Source: CAYMDS01 sp964653195 (GTDB lineage: Bacteria; Patescibacteriota; Microgenomatia; Levybacterales; UBA12049). From it: 45,781 bases of DNA. The DNA is taken from positions 1-45,781 of the forward strand of contig CAZZCX010000008.1 of NCBI GenBank assembly GCA_964653195.1, given 5' to 3'. The notes under the pieces were generated by a model that was given only the letters and a program-made list of their open reading frames with translations, was not told the DNA's origin and made no database searches. Of this stretch, positions 14,681 to 24,057 are shown one piece after another. The number at the start of each line of letters is the position of its first letter. Positions within the stretch are counted from its first letter, which is position 1. A program made the translations under genes and the position numbers.

Positions 14681-14959
14681 TTAATTACACCACCTGCACA
14701 CGCCTCTATTAAACTGAGAAGAAAAAATACTATATACGATACTCGATAAGCTATTTATCGCCAAACCAAATCCAATTAACAATAAAGGTAATCCTATTAG
14801 AAAGTCATATGGACTTGCCTTTGTTTGAAAAATCACAAATCCTGCCATTCCTATACTTACCCAAATCAAAGCACTACTAATACCATGAATTACGTATTCA
14901 ACAATAATAAGCAGAACATGAAACAATGTATGCTTTTTATTATTTCTTTTTTGTTTCAT
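14681..14959 (-). CDS. Small hydrophobic membrane protein
   Basis: This 92-residue protein has a basic N-terminus (MKQKRNNKKH) and about two or three membrane helices (roughly 12-45 and 52-78). It ends CRWCN, a CxxC pair. I do not recognise the family. Its ORF ends exactly one base from the end of the converging HTH gene. It lies 12 bp downstream of the stop of the glycosyltransferase gene on the same strand, so it may be the last gene of that operon. Hydrophobicity of AT-rich sequence can mimic membrane proteins, so confidence is moderate. Confidence 0.5.
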   Translation of the reverse strand: MKQKRNNKKHTLFHVLLIIVEYVIHGISSALIWVSIGMAGFVIFQTKASPYDFLIGLPLLLIGFGLAINSLSSIVYSIFSSQFNRGVCRWCN

Positions 14960-14971
14960 TTACTAAATATA

Positions 14972-16318
14972 TTATTCCCTATTATGACTACTTAATAAAC
15001 CCCTTGAGACTTGTCTTGCTTCTGTTATTTTTAAAATTGACTTCTTTTCTCTTTTATAACTTGAGTGTTTTGTATAATTTTTCTTCCATTTTGTATAGAG
15101 TTTACCAACTTGCCTATCAATTAGTCGCACATGTGCTTTATATGTAAAGTGTTTTTGTACCTTTTCTTGCGCAGCTATGGATATTTTCTCATACATGATT
15201 TTATTTTTAAGTACTTTATCCATAAAGTACGCATAATTCGTCGTATCAAAAGGACGGGCAAGAAATCCATCATACTCATGTTTGATAATCCCTGTAGGTC
15301 CTGCATTGCCCCAAGCTACCACAGGCAACCCATGAGACATAGCTTCTACAATCCCCATTCCGAAGTCTTCTTCAGGTGCTGGATAAACGTATAATGCAGC
15401 ATTACTATATAATTTATTTAAATCGACCTCTGAAAGTAAACCAACGAAGCGAATTCGTTTAAATTTTTTATATTTCTTCTTTAAGAATAATGTATATTCT
15501 GTTTCTTGACCAGTAATTACAAGTTCAATTCTTTTTCGCTTCATCTTAAGGAAAGCTTCCATTGCGTATTCAAACTTTTTGTGAGGAAAATGCCTGTTAG
15601 TAAGCAAAACATAGGGTTTTTGTATGTACACAACTCCAAGTTTGTACTTACCGCTAAATCTTTCAGCAATAATGCTGTTATTAACTTTCTTTTGCAGGTC
15701 GCTACCAGCTGGACAATTTACGGCTTTTATTTTATATACTTCTTCCAATAGACCTTTTGCATAGGATCCGTTTGCCAAAATTGTATTTGCATTCTTAATA
15801 CTAATTACATCTAATAATGAGATTAATGGCTTAAAGACTTTAGTAATTATATTTAACATACTGAAACCGAAGTTAAGTCTAAGTCCTACCTGCTGATCTA
15901 TAAGTCGAGGATGTATAAGACGCGTAGGTTGTGCCAAATAAATGATATATGGCTTTTTGTTTATTTTTGATAATACAAAAGCCAACCAAGGCCCTGGCTG
16001 ATTAGCGCCTAAATATAAATCAAATTCTCTGTATCTAAAAAACAGTAAAGGTGAAAATACGCAGGCACCCAATATAGAAAGTAACGCGCTATCAGGATAC
16101 CAATTAGGTAGAATCTTCGGTAATAATCTCTTTATTTTTACTTTATTGAGTAATTCTGGAAAGCAATTTTTATCGCTTGCGACGGGTATGAAACAAGTAA
16201 CTTTATGTCCTAGATTCTGCAATCGAATCGCCTCCTCTAAAACCAACCGTTCCCCACCTCCGGAGTACAAAAATGCCAAATGAAAGATTGCGATATTAAG
16301 TCTCTTTTTTCTATACAT
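14972..16318 (-). CDS. GT4-family glycosyltransferase (ALG2-like)
   Basis: This 448-residue glycosyltransferase has a GT-B fold. The N-terminal domain begins IFHLAFLYSGGGERLVLEEA, the Gly-rich acceptor-side loop. The C-terminal nucleotide-sugar domain has LTNRHFPHKKFEYAMEAF, VGLLSEVDLNKLYSNA and the EEDFGMGIVEAMSHGLPVVA block with the E-x7-E acid pair. It likely transfers a hexose, often mannose, to a lipid-linked glycan at the inner membrane face. It is strongly similar to the protein at 36505-37764. I chose the ATG at 16318, 11 bp after the preceding stop. A TTG at 16327 would add three residues. It is last or second to last in the operon that starts at 19935. Confidence 0.88.
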   Translation of the reverse strand: MYRKKRLNIAIFHLAFLYSGGGERLVLEEAIRLQNLGHKVTCFIPVASDKNCFPELLNKVKIKRLLPKILPNWYPDSALLSILGACVFSPLLFFRYREFDLYLGANQPGPWLAFVLSKINKKPYIIYLAQPTRLIHPRLIDQQVGLRLNFGFSMLNIITKVFKPLISLLDVISIKNANTILANGSYAKGLLEEVYKIKAVNCPAGSDLQKKVNNSIIAERFSGKYKLGVVYIQKPYVLLTNRHFPHKKFEYAMEAFLKMKRKRIELVITGQETEYTLFLKKKYKKFKRIRFVGLLSEVDLNKLYSNAALYVYPAPEEDFGMGIVEAMSHGLPVVAWGNAGPTGIIKHEYDGFLARPFDTTNYAYFMDKVLKNKIMYEKISIAAQEKVQKHFTYKAHVRLIDRQVGKLYTKWKKNYTKHSSYKREKKSILKITEARQVSRGLLSSHNRE

Positions 16319-16329
16319 ATTGATCAATC

Positions 16330-17556
16330 TTAGATACCGATCACTTCCAGGTCCGACAAAGGAAAAACTAACTTCCCTCCTAGCCGTATATATTCCTTTT
16401 CTCTTTCTAAAAATTCTTTTTTAAAAAACCAAGGCAAGACTAACATATAATCAGGTTTATCAATTCTTGCTTGTGCTTCTGATATTACCGGGATACCACT
16501 TGATGCTATTACTTTCCCCCACTTTTCAGGATTACGCTCGACTGCAGCAAGAATATACTTACTATTTAAGCCGTAGTACTGCAAAATTGTATTTCCCCTG
16601 GTTGATGCTCCATAGACATAAAATCTTTTATTATTATTAATTTCATTTATTATAAAATCTAAAGTTTTCTTTCTGAGTAGGGCAATTCGTTGAGAGAAAG
16701 CCTCATATGGACTTTTAGTGACTAATCCACTAATAAGTTCTTTATCGCGAAGAATCTGCACTCTCTTATTCTTTCTCCAATTCGCGTCCTTAAACCCTAT
16801 ATAAGTTCTGAAGCTTCCACCATTCAAAGAACTCTCAATCACATCAAATACTTCTAGCCCATGCCTGTCTAGTAGTCTTTCCAATGAATAGAGTGAATAA
16901 TATTCAAGATGCTCATGAACGATATTATCAAACGCGTTCTGGTTTAGCATGCTTAAAAGATAATTCTGCTGAATAACTAATAATCCTGATTTATCTAAGC
17001 AATCTACAATATCTGAAATAAATACATTCGGGTCTTCTATGTCATAAAACATTGATATAGCGGTTATAGCTTGTGCTTTTTGCGATACAAAACGTTTTCT
17101 GAAATCTTTCTTATTAAAAAAATTATTGATAAATACCTCATTTACTTGATCATAAGCAGATGCGAATTTAGCAATCGGATCAAAGCCAACTTTTATAACA
17201 GATTTTTGAGAATAATTTTTTATAAGTGTTGCGTCATTTGAGCCTATATCTATAGCTATCGCACCTTTAGGAAATTTAATTAATTCTTCAATGCTTTTGA
17301 CTATTTCCGATAACTCGTTTTGCATAGTTTTATTTATTCCTGACCTGTACCCGTAATCCTTTGTATAAAGAAGCTTTTTTGGAACACTTTGAGATAATTG
17401 AACAAGCGAACATCCAACGCAACGCATTAATATGAGTGGATATTTAGCATCATTATAGTTATCTTGACTTGACACAACTGCAGGAAGCGTAAAATCACCA
17501 AGCGTTAATACGTTTTCAATATCTTTAGATTTACAGGATCGACAATGAGTAATCAT
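16330..17556 (-). CDS. Zinc-binding SAM C-methyltransferase (NDP-sugar type)
   Basis: This 408-residue protein has the three-part layout of sugar C-methyltransferases such as TylC3 and its relatives. An N-terminal zinc-binding domain has C5/C8 and C46/C49. A Rossmann SAM domain has AIDIGSNDATL (about 101-111). The C-terminal domain has a second nucleotide-binding-like fold containing FYVYGASTRGNTILQYYG. Known members methylate C-3 of NDP-4-keto-deoxysugars, so a branched sugar may be part of the surface glycan. It overlaps the upstream membrane-protein gene by four bases (ATGA) and precedes the GT4 gene closely. The exact substrate is unknown. Confidence 0.85.
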   Translation of the reverse strand: MITHCRSCKSKDIENVLTLGDFTLPAVVSSQDNYNDAKYPLILMRCVGCSLVQLSQSVPKKLLYTKDYGYRSGINKTMQNELSEIVKSIEELIKFPKGAIAIDIGSNDATLIKNYSQKSVIKVGFDPIAKFASAYDQVNEVFINNFFNKKDFRKRFVSQKAQAITAISMFYDIEDPNVFISDIVDCLDKSGLLVIQQNYLLSMLNQNAFDNIVHEHLEYYSLYSLERLLDRHGLEVFDVIESSLNGGSFRTYIGFKDANWRKNKRVQILRDKELISGLVTKSPYEAFSQRIALLRKKTLDFIINEINNNKRFYVYGASTRGNTILQYYGLNSKYILAAVERNPEKWGKVIASSGIPVISEAQARIDKPDYMLVLPWFFKKEFLEREKEYIRLGGKLVFPLSDLEVIGI

Positions 17557-18551
17557 AAATGATCCTTCCCTTTCCTTACTGCAAAATCACGAAGTTTTAA
17601 GAAAAAGGTCGAAATCAGCTCATCATGTAAAAAATATACTGCGATAAATCCCAATAAAAATGAAATGGAAAGGTTTATTGAATGCTCAATGAAAGCTACT
17701 GTAAAAACAAGGTTTTTATCTATACTTAAAAGAGTAGGTAATGTAATAACACTAAGTAGCTCATATTGCCCTAATTTAAAAGGCAGACCAGGAAGTGTAT
17801 TTAGTAGAGATAATATATTTATTGAGAGTAAGACATGTATATAATTTATATCTACGGAAAATGCCTTATAGTATGTGACTATCATAAGCCCACCAATAGA
17901 AGCATTTATGCAGGCAAGAATTATCGCTTGCATGATAATGTTCCAATTGTTTTTATATAAAATAATTCCCTTTCTATATTGAGAATACATGACAAATAAT
18001 TTATTAAAAAATATATTTCTTTTTAAAAGAGTTTTCAATAATACAATTATAAACGTTAGTCCAATGATACCTAAACCTATGATAATATAAAAATTTTTAT
18101 CCAATGATACAAAAGGCATAATTAATTTGCCGGAATATATGAAATACAGAATCCCTACAAAGGCTATTATTATAGTTACCAAAACATTGACCATATAATC
18201 TACCAATAAAATTCCTACAATCTTGTGATAACCAATTTTAGTTCTTGTCTTTAAAAGATACGCCATAGAAAAACCTCCAGCTGGAAAACTCGTTAGCAAA
18301 CTTACAACTGCACCTATATATAGCAAGCCCCATATGTAAAAAGTCGATAATTTTTTAATAAGATTCAAAAATATTGTTAGCTTGTATGCTGATATAAACG
18401 TATGTAATAGACTTAATGTAATTGCGACTATTATCCACCAACCATTGATTTGGTCTAGATACGAGAATACTGCTTCAATATCAACCAAATAAAACCATAA
18501 AATGATTACAATTATACCCAATAGAAAAGATAAAACTTTTTTTTTAGTCAT
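17553..18551 (-). CDS. LPG-synthase transmembrane (UPF0104/AglD-like) protein
   Basis: This 332-residue polytopic membrane protein has about eight helices. It has the features of the lysylphosphatidylglycerol synthase TM/UPF0104 family: an early LLHTFISAYKL segment, SFPAGGFSMAYLLKTR, and late TLPGLPFKLGQYELL followed by AFIEHSINL. Family members flip lipids or assist lipid-linked sugar transfer, and the catalytic LPG domain is absent here. In this operon a flippase or lipid-carrier role is plausible. It overlaps the upstream deacetylase-methyltransferase gene by 8 bp and the downstream methyltransferase gene by 4 bp, showing tight translational coupling. Confidence 0.8.
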   Translation of the reverse strand: MTKKKVLSFLLGIIVIILWFYLVDIEAVFSYLDQINGWWIIVAITLSLLHTFISAYKLTIFLNLIKKLSTFYIWGLLYIGAVVSLLTSFPAGGFSMAYLLKTRTKIGYHKIVGILLVDYMVNVLVTIIIAFVGILYFIYSGKLIMPFVSLDKNFYIIIGLGIIGLTFIIVLLKTLLKRNIFFNKLFVMYSQYRKGIILYKNNWNIIMQAIILACINASIGGLMIVTYYKAFSVDINYIHVLLSINILSLLNTLPGLPFKLGQYELLSVITLPTLLSIDKNLVFTVAFIEHSINLSISFLLGFIAVYFLHDELISTFFLKLRDFAVRKGKDHL

Positions 18552-19935
18552 TTTTTTTAAGCACTACTACTATAGTATTACCATTTCCTTTGCTTCTTAT
18601 AGCTGGTACAGTTGGATGAAATGGTGGCAAAAGTCCAAAGGTAAATATATTCGATTGCAGATTATTTTTTATTGCGAATGTTTCAATTTCTTGTTTAATT
18701 AAACCATAAGGAAATGATGTATATGGAAAGTTTTTCCCCAACCATTCTGTCTTAAAATAAGTTAATAATTGGGATAAATAATTTGAATAATTGTGCAAAG
18801 TAAAAATTATTTTCCCTCCCTTTTTAACAGATGAAAGCATCTTTTCCACTACATACAAAGGGTTAGTTTCATCCTCAAAAACCCCCCAAAGAAGCAAAAG
18901 ATCTACACTGTATTTATTTCTTTTCATAAAACTTTGGAATTTAGATACTTTAAAATGTATAGATTCATTGCTATATTTTTCATTTGCAAATTTAATAAAA
19001 TTTTCTGAGGTGTCTATACCTATGTAATCCACCTTCTTAAACAGCCCCGATAGCCTACCCGTACCACACCCTATATCCAATACTTTCTTATTCTTTTTAT
19101 CAATACCTTTAACAAGTTTACATAGCAAATTAAACTCACTTCTAAAATACTTATTATTGAAAGAAGAATTATAATTCTTAGCAACCTGTGACTGATAATA
19201 CTCATTTTTTAATTTACTAACATGCTTAATCATTTCCCCGTTTGTCCCTCTTTGAAAAGAAGCAGTTTTTTTGCTTATTTCATTTAGAACATACTCTAAG
19301 CGATTCCAGTCGTTATTCTGATCAATTTCCCATGAGTGTCCCCAAAGATGAAAAACTTCATTATTTTTTAGACAATAATCGAGGCTCACAAGTGCTAACT
19401 CGTCCCATTTTAAGCTAAGCTTTCTATTTTTTAATAAATTAAAAAATAGCTTACGCTTAACCCCATGCATTGCATAAATTACTGGATTATGGTTATATGC
19501 ATGTACAGTTGTTGGTAAGCGTAGCTTATCCCCAATCACCGAACCAAACAGTTCAGTCGTACGCGCAAATTGAAAACCTGATAAACCTACAATCTGCTTT
19601 ATAAATTCATTAACTTTTCCTTTCGGATAACAAAATCCTTTGATCTCTGCGCCTATAATTTGCTCTATTTCTTTTTTTCCAATAGACACCTCATTTACAG
19701 CATCATGATGGTTAAGAGTAGTCAGGTCCTTATGACTTAAGGAATGTCCACCAATTTCAAAATTTTGCGATAACCACTTAATATCTTTTTTAGATATTAC
19801 TTTTCGTTCAGTATTTTGTAAAGGTATATAGAAAGTTGCAGGAATATTATATTTTAAAAGCAATTGCGCTAATTTGATATCGGTTATCGCACCATCATCC
19901 CAACTTGTAGTTATAAAACATTGATTACTTTTCAC
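18544..19935 (-). CDS. Polysaccharide deacetylase-methyltransferase fusion
   Basis: This 463-residue bifunctional protein has two enzymes. Residues 1 to about 215 form a NodB-type carbohydrate esterase: TTSWDDGA (D13/D14), GGHSLSH with the metal His 64 and 68, GFCYPKGK, and H200 in LWGHSWE. Residues from about 260 onward form a class I SAM methyltransferase with VLDIGCGTGRLSG at 285-297 and LLLWGVFE. It could remove an acetyl and add a methyl group on the same glycan. It has no signal peptide, so it should act on cytoplasmic precursors. The start is a GTG, because the ATG just upstream is out of frame and quickly stops. It is the first gene of the minus-strand operon. Confidence 0.82.
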   Translation of the reverse strand: MKSNQCFITTSWDDGAITDIKLAQLLLKYNIPATFYIPLQNTERKVISKKDIKWLSQNFEIGGHSLSHKDLTTLNHHDAVNEVSIGKKEIEQIIGAEIKGFCYPKGKVNEFIKQIVGLSGFQFARTTELFGSVIGDKLRLPTTVHAYNHNPVIYAMHGVKRKLFFNLLKNRKLSLKWDELALVSLDYCLKNNEVFHLWGHSWEIDQNNDWNRLEYVLNEISKKTASFQRGTNGEMIKHVSKLKNEYYQSQVAKNYNSSFNNKYFRSEFNLLCKLVKGIDKKNKKVLDIGCGTGRLSGLFKKVDYIGIDTSENFIKFANEKYSNESIHFKVSKFQSFMKRNKYSVDLLLLWGVFEDETNPLYVVEKMLSSVKKGGKIIFTLHNYSNYLSQLLTYFKTEWLGKNFPYTSFPYGLIKQEIETFAIKNNLQSNIFTFGLLPPFHPTVPAIRSKGNGNTIVVVLKKND

Positions 19936-19969
19936 TCATATATCTTATCAGTTATAACCAGTAAAAGCA

Positions 19970-19998
19970 TTGACAGATGAATATAAACTCTTGATAAT
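19970..19998 (+). promoter_or_regulatory. Promoter of the plus-strand glycan operon
   Basis: TTGACA (19970-19975), a 17-base spacer and GATAAT (19993-19998) lie 8 bases before the ATG at 20007. This is a near-consensus promoter with almost no leader. The divergent operon begins at 19935, so both promoters share about 70 bp. Confidence 0.7.
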
Positions 19999-20006
19999 GA
20001 GCAAAT

Positions 20007-21161
20007 ATGAAAGTGATGATTATCTATGCAGATTTAAGTTTTCGTGGCGGTGAAAGACTTTTTAATACTTTAGCAAAAAGTCTGATTGCCAAAAAACATC
20101 AGGTTACATTAGTAGTTGGAAGAGTTAATAAGAAACATATTAAATTTCCAAATAAAGTGAAAATAATCAAACCCTTCAGTATGTTAAATACACTTTTTAT
20201 TAATCCATTAACATTTATTTTTTTATCAATTCCCTTTACCTTCTTTTCAATATTTCAAAATGCCCGGAATGTAGATCTAATAATTAGCGGTGAATCTTTT
20301 CTTTGCCTCTGGCCGGCAATTTTAACAAGCAAGTTATTAAATAAACCACTAATGCTCTTAGTTTTTGAATTAAGTGATAAGATTCCTAACGGTAATTCTC
20401 CTTTTGTTTTATTTCAACGTCTATTAATAAATTTAAATATATGGTTTATTAAAAATAACCTCAAATATGCTATAACCATAAATGAGTTTTTAATACCAAT
20501 CTTGAAGGATACTTTCCAAATTCCTTACGTACGATACGTTATACCGGGAATAGATATAAAAGAAATAAAAAAAGCTGAAAAGTATAAAGCAAAAGTGCGT
20601 AATAAACTAAATAACAAAAGAATTATCATTATGCCCGGAATATTGCATTTTGTTAAACAACAAAAGACAGCAATTGAATCTATTCAATTAATTAAGAAAT
20701 CATTCCCGGATACAATACTACTTCTAATCGGAGAAGGTAATAATGAATATATTTTTAAACTTAAACAAATAATTTCAAAACTCAAATTAAATGATTCAGT
20801 CATTTTCACAGGATACATTAATGATAAGAAATTGAATACATATTATGCAGCATCTGATGTAATCATGCAGTGCGGACCTATAGCAGGATTAACTATTATA
20901 GAAGGCTTAATACTTAATAAAATGACAATTTACCCTAGCTCTGGTAAACCTCCATCTGGTCCGACTGAACCTCTAGGGGTTGGATTTGTAATTCCAGAAA
21001 ATAAACCTGAATTATACGCAAATACGATAATTGATTATTTTCAAAACCCAAAGAAATATAAACAAAAGATCATAAAAGATGGAAGGAAAGTTCGAAAACT
21101 ATTTGCACTCGAACCTTTTGCCAAAGAAGTACTTAATATTTATTTAATGAACAGAGAATAA
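20007..21161 (+). CDS. GT4-family glycosyltransferase
   Basis: This 384-residue GT-B glycosyltransferase has an N-terminal acceptor loop YADLSFRGGERLFN. The C-terminal donor domain contains MPGILHFVKQQKTAIESI, LIGEGNNEYIF and VIFTGYINDKKLNTYYAASDV. The usual E-x7-E region reads PIAGLTIIEGLILNKM, so the first Glu is replaced and only the second is clear. The donor and acceptor are unknown. It opens an operon of four genes (20007-24041). The start is the ATG after the near-consensus promoter. Confidence 0.85.
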   Translation: MKVMIIYADLSFRGGERLFNTLAKSLIAKKHQVTLVVGRVNKKHIKFPNKVKIIKPFSMLNTLFINPLTFIFLSIPFTFFSIFQNARNVDLIISGESFLCLWPAILTSKLLNKPLMLLVFELSDKIPNGNSPFVLFQRLLINLNIWFIKNNLKYAITINEFLIPILKDTFQIPYVRYVIPGIDIKEIKKAEKYKAKVRNKLNNKRIIIMPGILHFVKQQKTAIESIQLIKKSFPDTILLLIGEGNNEYIFKLKQIISKLKLNDSVIFTGYINDKKLNTYYAASDVIMQCGPIAGLTIIEGLILNKMTIYPSSGKPPSGPTEPLGVGFVIPENKPELYANTIIDYFQNPKKYKQKIIKDGRKVRKLFALEPFAKEVLNIYLMNRE

Positions 21162-21172
21162 ATTTAACAATT

Positions 21173-21664
21173 ATGAGGTTGGCATTTTATTATAATAAAA
21201 GTATACAATTTGTCCGTTTTCTATATTTTAAATCTCTATTTAACAAAATCGGTAAAAATACCGTATTTGGTCATGCTATTACTTACTGCAATGCTAAAGG
21301 AATCACTATTGGTCATAGATCTATCATTAATCACCATATTGAGCTACTGGCACAAAACTCAATAATTAAGATTGGCAATGACGTTTTAATTGCTCCATAT
21401 GTATTTATTACGACAAACTCACATGGTTACCAGAGAGTTGATATTCCAATTTCAAAACAAAAAGAATTTGGTAAGAAAGTGATTATAGAAAATGGTGTCT
21501 GGATTGGTACACACGCGGTGATCTTGCCTGGAGTCACCATTGGACATGACGCAATTGTTGGTGCCGGTGCAGTAGTAACTAAAGATGTCCCCCCTTTTGC
21601 AGTTGCCGTCGGTGTACCGGCAAAAGTAATTAAATACCGAAAAAATATAAAACTTAGAAAATAA
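21173..21664 (+). CDS. Hexapeptide-repeat O-acyltransferase (WcaF/Maa-like)
   Basis: This 163-residue left-handed beta-helix acyltransferase shows hexapeptide repeats such as ITIGHRSIIN, IKIGNDVLIAPYVFI and VWIGTHAVILPGVTIGHDAIVGAGAVVTKDV. The catalytic-type His lies in TTNSHGYQ. It ends with the family's VGVPAKVIKYR. Such enzymes transfer acetyl from acetyl-CoA to sugar hydroxyls as a trimer. In this operon it probably O-acetylates the glycan made by the neighbouring transferases. It starts 11 bp after the GT4 gene, and its stop overlaps the next start (TAATG). Confidence 0.88.
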   Translation: MRLAFYYNKSIQFVRFLYFKSLFNKIGKNTVFGHAITYCNAKGITIGHRSIINHHIELLAQNSIIKIGNDVLIAPYVFITTNSHGYQRVDIPISKQKEFGKKVIIENGVWIGTHAVILPGVTIGHDAIVGAGAVVTKDVPPFAVAVGVPAKVIKYRKNIKLRK

Positions 21665-23214
21665 TGAATAAATTTAATTACATTCCATATTTTTCAATTA
21701 TTATTCCGGTAAAAAAAAATCCGAATATTATATCTATTATTAAATGTTTAAATTCAATTCGTAAACAAATTTATAAAAACAATGAAATCATTTTTGTAAC
21801 GGATATAGAGACATCAAAAATTATACGACCACTACTTAAATTCGGCACTAAAGAATATATTAAAATTGGAAACTGGACAAAATCTCAGGCTAGAAACAAA
21901 GGAGCATCACTAGCCAAAGGTCTATATTTGTTGCATATTGATATAGATTATCAACTCCCTCCTTCTATACTAAGCCTTGCTTACGCTGAAATTCAAAATA
22001 ATAAAACAAAAGCGATTATTTTACATGAAAAAATTGCATCTTCAAAAAATATATGGCAACAGGCAAGACAATTTGAAAGAGAGATTGTTGTAGATGACCT
22101 GGTACTTTCTTCACCGCAATTAATTCAGAAAAAGTTGTTTCACGAGATAGATGGATTTGATGAAAGAGTTGATGCATTAGATGATTGGACAATGTCTTTA
22201 AAACTCAAAAAACATCTAATTGTCCCTCACAGATTACCACCAATTACCATAGTACACGAACCAACAAATTTATTTTCTGTTTGGAAAAACCGTTATAATA
22301 AAGGCCGCTATTATCCACTCTTAAAACAGTTATATAAAGAAATCCCTCAAACTGATTTCGTACCAAGAGTTTCATACTATTTTTCAAAACTGCCAAAGTT
22401 TATTAGCAAACCTCACATTACGTTTGCATTTTTTATTTTAAAAATTGCAGACACTATTCCATTTCTTCTTGGAAGTCTCAACCCGGTCATTACAACATTA
22501 GAAGATATTTACCAGAAAAAAAGTGTAGCGGATTATTTTGATAATGAAAACATCGCCAGTAATACAGTTCTATATAAACATTTTATCGAACAAAAATCAC
22601 TACTTTCTCTATTAAATAATAAAAAAGGATCTATTCTAGAACTTGGAGCAGGCACTGGGAGGATAACTAATATATTGACAAAAAAAGGTTATAATGTAAT
22701 TCCAACAGATATTTCAAAAGCTATGTTATCCCATTTGAAAAATAAAAAACACCTACCTCAATCAATATTTATTCGATCTAAAACATTACCTTTTAAAAAT
22801 AGACAATATCATCACACTATTGCTATCCGAGTCATATGGCATATTCTAAATAAAAAGCACCGAGATACTTTTTTCAACGAAGCAGCACGGACGTCAAAAA
22901 AATCAGTAATTATGGATTTCACAATTGATAAAAAATATTCTAAATCTTTGATCAGATTTTTATTAAAAACAATTAAACCAGATTTTTTTACTCAGACTTA
23001 TTATTTCCCAATTCATGAAATTCATAAATTAGCAAAATCCAACCAACTCAAAGTAGAATCTATTATACCTTTAGAGATTCTCCCTCCTTTAATATTGAAT
23101 ATTATCCCAATAATTTTAGCCAAAAAACTATTCCCATTTTGGAGAAAGTTAGAATTAGCATTTCAATTAATTATTCCCCCTGGTAGACTATTGATAAAAT
23201 TTACTCACATATGA
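21664..23214 (+). CDS. GT2 glycosyltransferase-methyltransferase fusion
   Basis: This 516-residue fusion begins with a GT-A glycosyltransferase of family 2 (about 8-200): FSIIIPVKKNPNI, KSQARNKGASLAKG, HIDIDYQLPPS in place of the DxD, and GFDERVDALDDWTMSLKL as the ED acceptor site. After a linker, a class I SAM methyltransferase (about 310-440) has ILELGAGTGRITNIL and PTDISKAM. The same protein could add a sugar and methylate it. The methyltransferase has a weak motif after the SAM loop but keeps the main elements. The gene overlaps both neighbours by a few bases. Confidence 0.82.
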   Translation: MNKFNYIPYFSIIIPVKKNPNIISIIKCLNSIRKQIYKNNEIIFVTDIETSKIIRPLLKFGTKEYIKIGNWTKSQARNKGASLAKGLYLLHIDIDYQLPPSILSLAYAEIQNNKTKAIILHEKIASSKNIWQQARQFEREIVVDDLVLSSPQLIQKKLFHEIDGFDERVDALDDWTMSLKLKKHLIVPHRLPPITIVHEPTNLFSVWKNRYNKGRYYPLLKQLYKEIPQTDFVPRVSYYFSKLPKFISKPHITFAFFILKIADTIPFLLGSLNPVITTLEDIYQKKSVADYFDNENIASNTVLYKHFIEQKSLLSLLNNKKGSILELGAGTGRITNILTKKGYNVIPTDISKAMLSHLKNKKHLPQSIFIRSKTLPFKNRQYHHTIAIRVIWHILNKKHRDTFFNEAARTSKKSVIMDFTIDKKYSKSLIRFLLKTIKPDFFTQTYYFPIHEIHKLAKSNQLKVESIIPLEILPPLILNIIPIILAKKLFPFWRKLELAFQLIIPPGRLLIKFTHI

Positions 23215-24041
23215 AAATACTAATAACTGGTTCATCGGGATTTATTGGAAGTCATCTAATAAAAAGATTAAACCCAATACATGAAATTAGCACTTACGAT
23301 ATTAAAGATAATAAAGACATTTTAGACAAAGATGCCCTATCGGAAAATATGAAAAAAGTTAATATTGTTATTCATCTTGCAGCGTTGGTAAAGCAAGCTG
23401 AATCTTGGAAGAAAACAGATAGCTACCTTATAACCAATGGCCTAGGCACTTTCAAAGTACTTGAGGCTGCAGAAAAAAATAAAGTAAGTCGAGTAATACT
23501 TTTGTCATCAGCTGCAGTTTACGCAAAACCTCTTACTCCTTATGGTCTGTCAAAACGCTTTGCTGAGGAAGCATGCTATATGTATGACAAGCTGGAAACA
23601 GTCATACTTCGACCATTCAATGCATACGGTAAAAGTCAGAATCTTACATACAATTACGCAATTCATAACTTTATACGTGATATAAAAAACAAGGGAATTG
23701 TAAACATTTATGGTGACGGAAACCAAACACGCGATTTTATTTTTATTGATGATTTAGTTACAGTTATTGAACATTTTTTAACTAAATCTCCTCCCAAAAA
23801 CCCTGTTGATGTTGGTACCGGAAACGAGATCACTATCAATGAGCTTGCAATCTGTATTGGAAAGATACTAAAAAAAGATTTTAAGATTAATTATTTACGT
23901 GAGCGAAAAGAGCCATACTATTCAAAGGCAAATATCTCATTACTTAAAAAATCAGGAATTAATATTGATAAATTCAGAAATATCGAGGAAGGATTACGAA
24001 TCATTATGAATAAAAACATTAGACACATAATTAAGACCTAG
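23211..24041 (+). CDS. NAD-dependent sugar epimerase/dehydratase (extended SDR)
   Basis: This 276-residue extended short-chain dehydrogenase has the N-terminal nucleotide loop GSSGFIGSH (about 7-15), IHLAALV, a Ser in LLSSAAVY and the catalytic YGLSK (Tyr and Lys). It then has LRPFNAYG and GDGNQTRDFIFIDD, typical of NDP-sugar epimerases and dehydratases. It is shorter than GalE (about 330), mainly in the C-terminal substrate domain. It should convert an NDP-sugar used by the cluster. GalE-like epimerase or 4-reductase activity are both possible. It overlaps the GT2 fusion gene by four bases and ends the plus-strand operon. Confidence 0.82.
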   Translation: MKILITGSSGFIGSHLIKRLNPIHEISTYDIKDNKDILDKDALSENMKKVNIVIHLAALVKQAESWKKTDSYLITNGLGTFKVLEAAEKNKVSRVILLSSAAVYAKPLTPYGLSKRFAEEACYMYDKLETVILRPFNAYGKSQNLTYNYAIHNFIRDIKNKGIVNIYGDGNQTRDFIFIDDLVTVIEHFLTKSPPKNPVDVGTGNEITINELAICIGKILKKDFKINYLRERKEPYYSKANISLLKKSGINIDKFRNIEEGLRIIMNKNIRHIIKT

Positions 24042-24057
24042 GTAGATTTTAATATAG

